DNA from: Saprospiraceae bacterium
GTDB taxonomy: Bacteria > Bacteroidota > Bacteroidia > Chitinophagales > Saprospiraceae
Reading direction: 5' to 3'
DNA: 39,004 nt
NCBI GenBank assembly: GCA_020846655.1
Contig: JADLDL010000316.1
Coordinates: 1 to 39,004, forward strand
Made by a program: the position numbers and the translations under genes. This document shows, piece by piece, positions 17,858-23,819 of the stretch; within the stretch, counting starts at the first letter, position 1, and every line of letters starts with the position of its first letter. Under the pieces are notes generated by a model. It was not told the DNA's origin, searched no databases, and was given only the letters and a program-made list of their open reading frames with translations.

Positions 17858-17879
17858 CCGGAACGAATACCGGCCAGTT

Positions 17880-17922
17880 GCGCGCCACTCCGACCACTCG
17901 CGTCGGGGTGGCGCGCTTTTTT
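17880..17922 (+). terminator. Rho-independent terminator after the adhesin gene
   Basis: A 15-base arm GCGCGCCACTCCGAC pairs with GTCGGGGTGGCGCGC (one G-T wobble) across a 7-base loop and is followed by six Ts. This is a strong classical terminator 22 bp after the stop codon. Confidence 0.92.
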
Positions 17923-17950
17923 ATCACCCGGCCGTTCTGTGGTTTTCCAA

Positions 17951-17958
17951 TACCTTTG
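17951..17958 (+). promoter_or_regulatory. Candidate -7 promoter element for mazG
   Basis: TACCTTTG followed by CC is a perfect TAnnTTTG match, 66 bp upstream of the mazG start and just downstream of the adhesin terminator. Confidence 0.6.
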
Positions 17959-18024
17959 CCGGAGCGAAGAGAGGAGGGGTTTGGAGGACGTAATCATTTA
18001 TTTCTATTTGCTAACTATCGATTC

Positions 18025-18801
18025 ATGTCGGATTTTCAACAAAAACTGGATGCCTTCGGCCGCTTGCTCACCATCATGGACGAGTTGCGCGAACAATGCC
18101 CCTGGGACCGCAAGCAGACCCTCGAATCGCTGCGCAACCTCACCATCGAGGAAACCTACGAACTGGCCGACGCCATCCTGGACCAGGACTTGAAGGGCAT
18201 CCAGGAAGAAATTGGCGACATCATGCTGCACATGGTGTTTTATGCCAAAATCGCCGACGAAAAAGGCGCCTTCGATATTGGCGATGCCCTGCACGCCATT
18301 TGCGACAAACTGGTGTCGCGCCATCCGCATATTTACGGCGATGTAGTTGTGGCCGACGACGAGGAGGTGAAGCGCAATTGGGAACAACTCAAACTGAAAG
18401 AAGGGAAAAAATCGCTGCTCGCCGGCGTGCCCAGCAGCCTGCCCGCTATGGTAAAAGCCTACCGCATGCAGGAAAAAACCAAGCAAGTTGGGTTTGAATG
18501 GGAAACTACCGAACAGGTGTGGGCCAAAGTGGAAGAAGAACTCGGCGAACTGCGCGACAATATCCGGGACCAGGCGCCGCAGGACAAGGTGGAAGAAGAA
18601 TTTGGCGATGTGCTGTTTTCCCTGGTCAATTACGCCCGTTTCATCGGCGTGGACCCCGAGACGGCGCTGGAGCGGGTGAACCGCAAATTCAAGTCGCGCT
18701 TCGAATACATCGAAACCCATGCGCCACGGCCTTTGCAGGATATGAGCCTCGACGAAATGGACGGCTTGTGGAACGAAGCCAAAACGCTGGAACGGCGCTA
18801 A
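18025..18801 (+). CDS. mazG: Nucleoside triphosphate pyrophosphohydrolase MazG
   Basis: A 258-residue cytoplasmic house-cleaning enzyme hydrolysing (d)NTPs to monophosphates and pyrophosphate; E. coli MazG is about 263 residues. It has two MazG domains. The first opens with the conserved CPWD (residues 25-28) and carries the metal-binding helices EETYE (42-46) and EEIGD (61-65). The second shows EEELGEL and EEEFGD. The C-terminus PRPLQDMSLDEMDGLW is typical. The start at 18025 gives the family N-terminus; the longer frame from 17878 runs into the preceding terminator. It ends 9 bp from the convergent XRE gene. Its 3' end together with that gene has been duplicated at 19768-20310, leaving a mazG relic. 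Confidence 0.96.
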   Translation: MSDFQQKLDAFGRLLTIMDELREQCPWDRKQTLESLRNLTIEETYELADAILDQDLKGIQEEIGDIMLHMVFYAKIADEKGAFDIGDALHAICDKLVSRHPHIYGDVVVADDEEVKRNWEQLKLKEGKKSLLAGVPSSLPAMVKAYRMQEKTKQVGFEWETTEQVWAKVEEELGELRDNIRDQAPQDKVEEEFGDVLFSLVNYARFIGVDPETALERVNRKFKSRFEYIETHAPRPLQDMSLDEMDGLWNEAKTLERR

Positions 18802-18810
18802 GGCGCGACA

Positions 18811-19044
18811 CTAGTGCTTCAGGCGTTCTTTTACTATTTCTTCCCGCGATTTATCCACCAGATCGGCAGCACTGCACTGGAAGACGGCTGCTATTTGGTG
18901 CAGGTACGCAATTTTTACTTGGGTTTTGCCCGATTCTAATTTGCTGTAGGCCGGCTGGGAAATGCCCAGGCGCTGGGCCATGTATTCCTGACTGAGTTTT
19001 TGCCACTCGCGCAGAAACCGGATTTTACTGGCTAGTTCGGGCAT
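18811..19044 (-). CDS. XRE-family small helix-turn-helix regulator, copy 1
   Basis: A 77-residue DNA-binding protein with one Cro/CI-type HTH: REWQKLSQEYMAQRLGISQP then AYSKLESGKT, residues about 14-43. The tail SREEIVKERLKH is shared with copy 2. The start ATG at 19044 is chosen because a TTG-N20-TACTTTTG promoter on the minus strand (19110 to 19080) would begin transcription downstream of the longer frame's ATG at 19110. Upstream of that promoter lie two palindromic operators (19158-19194), which sit beside the promoter of the divergent exported-protein gene at 19279. The likely role is repression of that gene and perhaps of itself. Copy 2 at 19927 is a tandem duplicate. Confidence 0.88.
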   Translation of the reverse strand: MPELASKIRFLREWQKLSQEYMAQRLGISQPAYSKLESGKTQVKIAYLHQIAAVFQCSAADLVDKSREEIVKERLKH

Positions 19045-19079
19045 AGGATCGGGCTTTATTTTTGGTAAAAACAATACTT

Positions 19080-19110
19080 CAAAAGTATTTTGAAACGCGC
19101 CATCGGCCAA
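19080..19110 (-). promoter_or_regulatory. Promoter of XRE regulator copy 1
   Basis: On the minus strand TTG (19110-19108), 20 bases, then TACTTTTG (19087-19080). The same layout is kept in copy 2 at 20196-20226. Confidence 0.6.
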
Positions 19111-19157
19111 GGACAGTATGGCAAAATTTAATCCACGCAGAAAAAAAAGTGGTCGAT

Positions 19158-19194
19158 TATAACTTGAGGTTATAGATTATAACCTGTGGTTTTA
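19158..19194. promoter_or_regulatory. Paired operators, unit 1
   Basis: Two 17-bp near-palindromes, TATAACTTGAGGTTATA (19158-19174) and TATAACCTGTGGTTTTA (19178-19194), have centres exactly 20 bp apart, about two helical turns. They lie between the divergent XRE and exported-protein genes. The second ends 22 bp before a TAGTTTTG promoter element, covering its -33 region. They are the probable binding sites of the neighbouring XRE protein. Confidence 0.7.
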
Positions 19195-19215
19195 GGAATA
19201 TAGAATAGGCGCGGG

Positions 19216-19223
19216 TAGTTTTG
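19216..19223 (+). promoter_or_regulatory. -7 promoter element of the cysteine-rich protein gene, unit 1
   Basis: TAGTTTTG matches TAnnTTTG, 63 bp upstream of the ATG at 19279 and 22 bp after operator 2. No TTG is present at -33, where the operator lies instead. Confidence 0.6.
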
Positions 19224-19278
19224 TATTGGTATTCAAATACCGCGATCCTGGTTACCTTCTATTCAGACATTCTAACCG

Positions 19279-19728
19279 ATGAAAACTATTTTCGTTTGCC
19301 TGCTCTTCGGTATGCTTTCCATAAGCACCCTTAAAACATGTTCTGCGCAAGCGCCACAATGGGTAGCAGATGTGTCCGAGGCCGTATTTCCGTTTGAAAT
19401 CGCCCAAATAGTACACTGGGAAGAAAAACAGAAGACTTGGTTTCATATTAACGACGCCCTGGATAATTCCGACTCTATATCGGTAAACACCTTGTTTGTA
19501 AAAGGCACCACCAGTGCCGGGCATTTTTTTATAGGCTCCATACCGATACAGAACAACACCTTTCGGGCGCTTGGCTCAACTGGTATCAAAGGAGAAACCT
19601 GCACGGGCGAATGTGGCTGCCAGCAATGCCGCTTCAAAAGGGATGATTATGGCTGTGAGGATTGCGGCGACTGTGTCAAACAGGACGGGTGCCAGTGCTG
19701 GTGCAAACACGCGCTGATTCGGGATTAA
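19279..19728 (+). CDS. Exported cysteine-rich protein of unknown function
   Basis: A 149-residue protein with an N-terminal signal peptide (MKTIFVCLLFGMLSISTLKT then CSAQ). A middle part of about 80 residues is mostly beta-like (GHFFIGSIPIQNNTFRALGS). The last 45 residues hold 12 cysteines, many in CxC or CxxC pairs (CTGECGCQQC, CEDCGDCVKQDGCQCWC). This tail could bind metal or form a disulfide knot; I recognise no family. The gene sits downstream of the paired operators and a TAGTTTTG promoter, divergent from the XRE regulator that probably controls it. It lies between mazG and the mazG relic, so it belongs to the duplicated region, but it is unlike the peptide genes of the second unit. Confidence 0.8.
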   Translation: MKTIFVCLLFGMLSISTLKTCSAQAPQWVADVSEAVFPFEIAQIVHWEEKQKTWFHINDALDNSDSISVNTLFVKGTTSAGHFFIGSIPIQNNTFRALGSTGIKGETCTGECGCQQCRFKRDDYGCEDCGDCVKQDGCQCWCKHALIRD

Positions 19729-19761
19729 GCGGAGTACAGAGGGTAAATGGCTCGTGAAGCA

Positions 19762-19920
19762 TTACGTTGCGCAACCTCACCAACCAGAGAACAACAAACT
19801 GTCCGACCGGTTCTTGGGCCTGAAAGGCGTCAAAGAAGAGATTTACCGGCCTTTGCAGGATATGAATTTCGGCGAAATGAAAATTGTGGAATGAAGTCAA
19901 AATACTGAAACGGCGCTGAG
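19762..19920 (+). pseudogene. Relic of mazG with a large internal deletion
   Basis: Two blocks align to mazG. Positions 19768-19843 match 18131-18211: they share TGCGCAACCTCACCA, AACTG-CCGAC and the DNA for LKGIQEEI with point changes. Positions 19847-19920 match 18727-18801, starting with CGGCCTTTGCAGGATATGA and ending ACGGCGCT followed by a stop. About 510 bases between the blocks are missing and the frame is broken. The downstream XRE gene and operators are also duplicated in the same order. The relic therefore marks a tandem duplication of mazG plus the XRE unit. Confidence 0.85.
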
Positions 19921-19926
19921 ACGCGA

Positions 19927-20160
19927 CTAGTGTTTCAGGCGTTCATTTACTATTTCTTCCCGTGAATTATCCAACAGATCGGCAGTGCTGCATTGCAGGA
20001 TGTCGGCAATTTGGTGTAGGCAGGTAAGTTTTACAAGGGTTTTGCCCGATTCTAATTTGCTGTAAGCCGGCTGGGAAATGCCCAGGCGCTGGGCCATATA
20101 TTCCTGACTGAGTTTTTGCCACTCGCGCAGAAACCGAATTTTACTGACTAGTTCGGGCAT
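19927..20160 (-). CDS. XRE-family small helix-turn-helix regulator, copy 2
   Basis: A 77-residue paralogue of the regulator at 18811. The HTH SQEYMAQRLGISQPAYSKLE is identical to copy 1, including the recognition-helix region, so both copies should read the same DNA. Differences cluster after the HTH (VKLTCLHQIADILQCSTADLL). The ATG at 20160 is chosen for the same reason as in copy 1: the promoter TTG-N20-TACTTTTG lies at 20226-20196 on the minus strand, downstream of the longer frame's start at 20247. It faces the operators at 20274-20310 and a divergent operon of two small cysteine-rich proteins and a beta-propeller lipoprotein. Confidence 0.88.
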   Translation of the reverse strand: MPELVSKIRFLREWQKLSQEYMAQRLGISQPAYSKLESGKTLVKLTCLHQIADILQCSTADLLDNSREEIVNERLKH

Positions 20161-20195
20161 AGTATCGGGCTTTATTTTTGCTAACAACGATACAT

Positions 20196-20226
20196 CAAAA
20201 GTATTTTGAAACGCGCCATCGGGCAA
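20196..20226 (-). promoter_or_regulatory. Promoter of XRE regulator copy 2
   Basis: Minus-strand TTG (20226-20224), 20 bases, TACTTTTG (20203-20196), the same as copy 1. Confidence 0.6.
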
Positions 20227-20273
20227 GGACAGTATGGCAAAATTCAATCCATGCAGAAAAAAAAGCGGCCGAT

Positions 20274-20310
20274 TATAACCTCAGGTTATACGTTATAACC
20301 TGAGGTTTTA
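20274..20310. promoter_or_regulatory. Paired operators, unit 2
   Basis: TATAACCTCAGGTTATA (20274-20290) is a perfect 8-bp-arm palindrome around one centre base. TATAACCTGAGGTTTTA (20294-20310) differs at one position. Centres are 20 bp apart and the distance to the downstream TATTTTTG element is 22 bp, both exactly as in unit 1. Confidence 0.75.
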
Positions 20311-20331
20311 GGTTTCATTAACAATGCGCTA

Positions 20332-20339
20332 TATTTTTG
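20332..20339 (+). promoter_or_regulatory. -7 promoter element of the cysteine-rich peptide operon, unit 2
   Basis: TATTTTTG matches TAnnTTTG, 58 bp upstream of the ATG at 20390. Operator 2 covers the -33 region. Confidence 0.6.
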
Positions 20340-20389
20340 TATCGCTATTTAGTACATAAACCTCCTTTTTAACTAAACCTTCTTTGCTT

Positions 20390-20677
20390 ATGCAAAACCG
20401 CAAATGGTTTTATGGGCTTATGCTCCCGGCCATCGCGCTCCTGTCCGGCAATCTCGGGTGGTCTGTTGTGCAGCAACAGCCAAGCGCTTCCGTTCAATTG
20501 TCACATGAAGAAATTGTCCGCTACTGTGCTTCTGCGCGGCCATTATTGCTGAAGCCCGTAGGCTCCTATTGTTGCGATTCGGCCGGAGAATCCGTTTCCT
20601 GGGGTGCATATTGCACTACCGGGAGCCAAAACTGCGTCGAGAACCTTTGCCCTATTGGCTCCTTTTGGTGTCAGTAA
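20390..20677 (+). CDS. Small exported cysteine-rich peptide A (NVEALA-like architecture)
   Basis: A 95-residue precursor. Residues 4-25 are hydrophobic with a basic start (MQNRKWFYGLMLPAIALLSG), a probable signal or anchor. The mature end contains GSYCCDSAGESVSWGAYCTT and QNCVENLCPIGSFWC. The pattern C-x6-C-x4-C-P is shared with the next gene's product, so the two are paralogues. Size, export signal and cysteine-rich tail resemble the NVEALA peptides of Bacteroides, but the NVEALA sequence itself is absent. The ATG at 20390 is preferred to a TTG two codons earlier. It is first in an apparent operon with 20706 and 21051. Confidence 0.78.
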   Translation: MQNRKWFYGLMLPAIALLSGNLGWSVVQQQPSASVQLSHEEIVRYCASARPLLLKPVGSYCCDSAGESVSWGAYCTTGSQNCVENLCPIGSFWCQ

Positions 20678-20705
20678 TTTCCCTGAACCCACTAAAACAA
20701 GACGT

Positions 20706-20969
20706 ATGAAAACCAATCGAATCAGCCGGCCAGCCTATGCCGTTTATTCCTCTTTTGCACTACTACTATTGATTGGTCTGACCTTGCCGGATATCAGAAC
20801 GAAGTCCATAACGTACAAGGGAGGCACACAACGAATAGTCGAAGACAGCTGCAATTGTAGCAGTGACCCCAGTTGCCGCTACTCCTACGGTAGCCATTGT
20901 GCTTCCGGAACTGCCAGTTGCATTGCCAACCCTTGTCCGGCAGAACCCGACCCCTGCACCTGCGACTAA
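20706..20969 (+). CDS. Small exported cysteine-rich peptide B (NVEALA-like architecture)
   Basis: An 87-residue precursor with a basic N-terminus and hydrophobic segment at residues 10-29 (AYAVYSSFALLLLIGLTLPD). The tail has eight cysteines: Cys49, 51, 57, 65, 72, 77, 84 and 86. GSHCASG and CIANPCP align with GAYCTTG and CVENLCP of peptide A, keeping the C-x6-C-x4-C-P spacing. The longer frame from 20604 overlaps the previous gene and lacks the export signal, so the ATG at 20706 is used. The gene begins 28 bp after peptide A and precedes the lipoprotein gene by 81 bp. Function is unknown. Confidence 0.78.
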   Translation: MKTNRISRPAYAVYSSFALLLLIGLTLPDIRTKSITYKGGTQRIVEDSCNCSSDPSCRYSYGSHCASGTASCIANPCPAEPDPCTCD

Positions 20970-21050
20970 GGGCATGTTTAAATGTCTGTGCCAAGGCAAT
21001 AACACTGCCTAGACCTGACCATTCTGTAACTGTTTACCACTACTATCCTT

Positions 21051-22238
21051 ATGAAATACGCATTCATCCTCATACGAATCAGCCTGGCGGCTTTTGCCTT
21101 CTCCGCCTGCCGAAATGATACCCCCGACAGCACCCTGACCACCATCTCCGTCTTGCAATCCGATAACAACCAAAAACTCAGCGACTGGCTGCACCTGGAG
21201 GGTTTTACCAGCCTGCACGTCAGCGATATGCAGGGCATCGACCGCTTCCGGAGCGCTTCCAAAGTGTTGTTTGCCAACGGCAAAATCATCGTGCTGGACC
21301 GCGATACCGATTTCAAAACCGTCTGGCTCTTCGACGCCAACAGCGGCGCCCGCCTGGGAAAAATTGACTACCGAAACGACGGCGCCCCCGGTGGCCTCCA
21401 AGACATCGCGCTACTCTCCAACGACGAACTTTGCACCCTGGAACCTCAGGAACGCGGTTTTCGCCGGTATGGCCTCGACGGCCAGTACCACGGCTCCCTG
21501 GCCAATGGCGTGGTGGGCGACCGGCTGCTGTGCCGGCCCAACGGCGACTATATCGTCTACAATGAATATTGCGCCACGCCGGTGTCCGGCTACCACCAAT
21601 TGCTCTATTTTGACCGCGCCGGCAACCTTAGCCGCCAAGCCTGCCCGTATCCCGAAGCCGTGGACAACTCCGGCTACCTGTTCTCCGGTTTTCTGTCGGC
21701 CTCCAACCAGAGCGCCTGGTTTTCGCCGCCGTTCTGCGATACGGTGTATGAACTGGTGCAATCCAAAATCGTTCCCCGCTATGTGTTCGACTTTGGCGGC
21801 GCCAGCGTACCCGAACAGCTGCGCAGCAGCAAGGTGTCGGGCTGGGATCTGGATGCGTATGCCTACCTGAGCGAGGATTTTATCAAAATCAACGACATCG
21901 CCCTTTTCAAGTATTTCAGCAACCAGCGTGTCCACCTGGGATTCTACAACGAGCGCAGCAAAGTCTATTTGAACTGCCGGAATGCCGCCCAAGACGGGTT
22001 CTCGGAATTGCTCAACGGCGCTGTTTTTCCAAAGGGCGACAACGCGTTTGCCGTGGTGCTTTCTCCTGCCCGCATCAAGTACCTGCTGGAGCACCAACGG
22101 GTTGACATGGAGCAACTGAAAACCCTGTCGCCGGAGTTGCAGGCAGCCCTGGCTCGCATCGACCCCGCCGGCCCCATCGACCCGCTGCTGTTGTATTTCT
22201 CCTTTGCTTCGCCGCTTGCGGCAGCACACTCCAACTAA
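21051..22238 (+). CDS. Predicted lipoprotein of the 6-bladed beta-propeller type
   Basis: A 395-residue protein with a lipoprotein signal ending AAFAFSAC (Cys20). The remainder consists of propeller-like strand units such as FANGKIIVLDRDTDFKTVWL, GQYHGSLANGVVGDRLLCRP and NGDYIVYNEYC. The layout (Cys-anchored, a short linker, an opening ISVLQSDNN region, then repeated 'recorded value' strands) fits the 6-bladed beta-propeller family (PF17170) of Bacteroidota. Such proteins commonly neighbour NVEALA-type exported peptides in Bacteroides, which matches the two peptide genes directly upstream. The role is not established; a surface or periplasmic partner of the peptides is my inference. A terminator follows at 22267. 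Confidence 0.7.
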   Translation: MKYAFILIRISLAAFAFSACRNDTPDSTLTTISVLQSDNNQKLSDWLHLEGFTSLHVSDMQGIDRFRSASKVLFANGKIIVLDRDTDFKTVWLFDANSGARLGKIDYRNDGAPGGLQDIALLSNDELCTLEPQERGFRRYGLDGQYHGSLANGVVGDRLLCRPNGDYIVYNEYCATPVSGYHQLLYFDRAGNLSRQACPYPEAVDNSGYLFSGFLSASNQSAWFSPPFCDTVYELVQSKIVPRYVFDFGGASVPEQLRSSKVSGWDLDAYAYLSEDFIKINDIALFKYFSNQRVHLGFYNERSKVYLNCRNAAQDGFSELLNGAVFPKGDNAFAVVLSPARIKYLLEHQRVDMEQLKTLSPELQAALARIDPAGPIDPLLLYFSFASPLAAAHSN

Positions 22239-22266
22239 CGAACACCGCTTTCGTCCGGAAAGCCAT

Positions 22267-22307
22267 TGCCCTACCCCGATCCCTGCATTGGGCCGGGGCA
22301 TTTTTTT
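22267..22307 (+). terminator. Terminator after the beta-propeller lipoprotein gene
   Basis: TGCCCT pairs with the GGGGCA side (one wobble), followed after a small internal loop by three more C-G pairs. Seven Ts follow at 22301-22307. It lies between the plus-strand operon and the convergent third XRE gene. Confidence 0.65.
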
Positions 22308-22324
22308 GTGGCGCGGCTTCCCGT

Positions 22325-22519
22325 TCACTCCAACAATGCCGACAGCTTGCACTGAAAAACCCGGGCCAGTTTTTGCACATGGGTCAGGGTGAGCGCCGTT
22401 TTGCCGCGTTCCAGTTTGCTGTAGGCTGTTTGGGAGATGCCCAGAGCATAGGCGAGTTGCTGCTGGTTTAGTTGTTGTTGCCGGCGCAGGTGCCGGATCT
22501 TGTCGGGAAGAGCAGACAT
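22325..22519 (-). CDS. XRE-family small helix-turn-helix regulator, copy 3 (diverged)
   Basis: A 64-residue protein that is nearly all HTH: MSALPDKIRHLRRQQQLNQQ then QLAYALGISQTAYSKLERGK. It aligns with the regulators at 18811 and 19927 from the first residue (MPELxSKIRFLREWQ) through CSAADL/CKLSAL, but lacks their C-terminal SREEIVxERLKH tail. The recognition part GISQxAYSKLExGKT is conserved, so the target may be similar. The ATG at 22519 is used; the frame extends to 22678 but without conserved sequence. I found no TATAACC-type palindrome in the region upstream of it. It converges with the lipoprotein gene. Confidence 0.82.
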   Translation of the reverse strand: MSALPDKIRHLRRQQQLNQQQLAYALGISQTAYSKLERGKTALTLTHVQKLARVFQCKLSALLE

Positions 22520-22954
22520 AGGGATGGGAGAGCGGGCTGTTTGGGCCGGATTGGCCACCGCTTGGTGCAAAAATCCGGTGCCGGGCCCGAGCCGGCCGCC
22601 TGGACTGGATAAGCCTGTCGGAAAACCTGATCCGAATGACAATTGAGACCATAACCCTGCAGCCGCACACGTGTCCAAGCGGAGCGACTGCCCCTAGTGG
22701 GTAAAATTATATTTGGAAATCCCGCTTCAGGCCCGGCTTTCCCAAAACTTTTGTAGAGCAACCCTTGGCACCTTCAAAGTTGCAGCGTACTTTTGCGCCT
22801 GCTAAAACCGGACGGATAGGCAAAAACTGCCGTTTGACCCGCTGAAATCCGGCCTTGGCGACTTCAACGGTGATGAGTTCAAGGCGAGTATTTTTCAAGA
22901 GGACACGCCAAAAAATTCATCATTTATCCTTCATCCTTCATCATTTCTTTAAAA
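22520..22954. other. Intergenic region and rpsO leader
   Basis: No supportable gene. Two TAnnTTTG elements are present on the plus strand, TATATTTG at 22708-22715 and TACTTTTG at 22788-22795. The last 40 bases before rpsO contain TTCATC/TTCATCC-type short repeats. Confidence 0.5.
22765..22795 (+). promoter_or_regulatory. Promoter of rpsO
   Basis: TTG at 22765-22767, 20 bases, TACTTTTG at 22788-22795. The implied leader is about 150 bases, long enough for S15 autoregulation, which is known in other bacteria. Confidence 0.6.
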
Positions 22955-23230
22955 ATGGCAGTTTACTATTCCAAAGAAAAAGTTGCTGAAATTACCCAGC
23001 AATACGGCAAAGACGGCAAAGACACGGGCAACGTAGAAGTACAAGTCGCCCTCCTGACCTATCAGATCGAAAGCCTGTCGGCCCACTTGCGCCAGAACCC
23101 GAAAGACCACTCCACCCGCCGTTCGCTGCTGCACAAAGTAGGTCAACGGAAAAGCCTGCTGGCGTACTACGCCAAAAAAGACATTTTCAAATACCGTAGC
23201 CTGATCGAAAAACTCGGTCTGCGTAAATAA
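22955..23230 (+). CDS. rpsO: 30S ribosomal protein S15
   Basis: A 91-residue primary 16S rRNA-binding protein, near the usual 89. Conserved family stretches are present: GNVEVQVALLTYQIESLSAH, the RNA-binding DHSTRRSLLHKVGQRKSLLA and the C-terminal KYRSLIEKLGLRK. Start at the ATG 22955 gives the normal N-terminus. It is followed, after a perfect terminator and a 500-bp gap, by pnp. The rpsO-pnp order is the classic one, here with separate transcription signals. The promoter at 22765 leaves a leader of about 150 bases. Confidence 0.98.
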   Translation: MAVYYSKEKVAEITQQYGKDGKDTGNVEVQVALLTYQIESLSAHLRQNPKDHSTRRSLLHKVGQRKSLLAYYAKKDIFKYRSLIEKLGLRK

Positions 23231-23236
23231 TTTGCC

Positions 23237-23315
23237 GGGAGGGTTCAGCAGATGGGGAACATGGAGGCTTTCAAGAGACTCCACCGTACCGATCAACTGA
23301 ACCCTCCCTTTTTTT
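23237..23315 (+). terminator. Terminator after rpsO with an unusually long loop
   Basis: GGGAGGGTTCAG (23237-23248) and CTGAACCCTCCC (23297-23308) pair perfectly over 12 bp and are followed by seven Ts. The 48-base loop can itself fold, for example TGGAG with CTCCA. Confidence 0.85.
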
Positions 23316-23819
23316 ACCCCAGCCAAACCCGCCCTACTCTCCCTGATATCGCGTTTCGCCCGGCGAAACCAGCAACATACACCGGCGTCGTTCCGGATCC
23401 ATCCAACTGCATACCCAACGGCGCCGTCTTTATTTCAAACGTTCATTCATTTCTTAACCGCACCGGTACAGGCAGGCCTCGTGGCATACCACGGCAACGC
23501 ACCCTTTTCCGGATCGGCCCAGTTCAGAAACGGGGATTCGCTTCCCCCACACAAAGACACAGGCGAGCGTACATCGAGTGATCCTTCGCGTGCCGGGCAA
23601 TACCGGGCAACACCGGTTTTCTCAGCCTCGCGATTGCATTTTCACTCCCTGCATCTTTGTGTGTTTTTTCGGTTTCCGAAAGGCTGATTTCCAAAGGAAA
23701 ACGTGCCACAGGGTATCCATTCCGTGTGGCAGCAACCCATCGATGATCCATCGACGGATGCTTGCCGCCTCGTTCGACGCTACTTGCCCACCTTGGCCGG
23801 TGTATCAATTTGATTCTCA
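23316..23819. other. Structured 500-bp region upstream of pnp
   Basis: No credible gene; the one long frame starts inside the rpsO terminator. It holds inverted arms CACACAAAGA (23548-23557) and TCTTTGTGTG (23654-23663), the latter followed by six Ts. It also has a tight hairpin TTTCGG-TTT-CCGAAA (23667-23681) and a TGCCACA/TGTGGCA stem (23704-23731). CATCTTTG at 23652-23659 is one mismatch from the -7 consensus. It is probably the pnp leader and promoter. Confidence 0.5.

Noticed and set aside
21411-22670. 419-codon minus-strand frame over the lipoprotein gene and XRE copy 3
   Set aside because: It covers two well-supported genes and has no signal or domain.
23252-23581. 109-codon plus-strand frame between rpsO and pnp
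   Set aside because: It starts within the rpsO terminator and looks non-coding; structured leader elements explain the region better.
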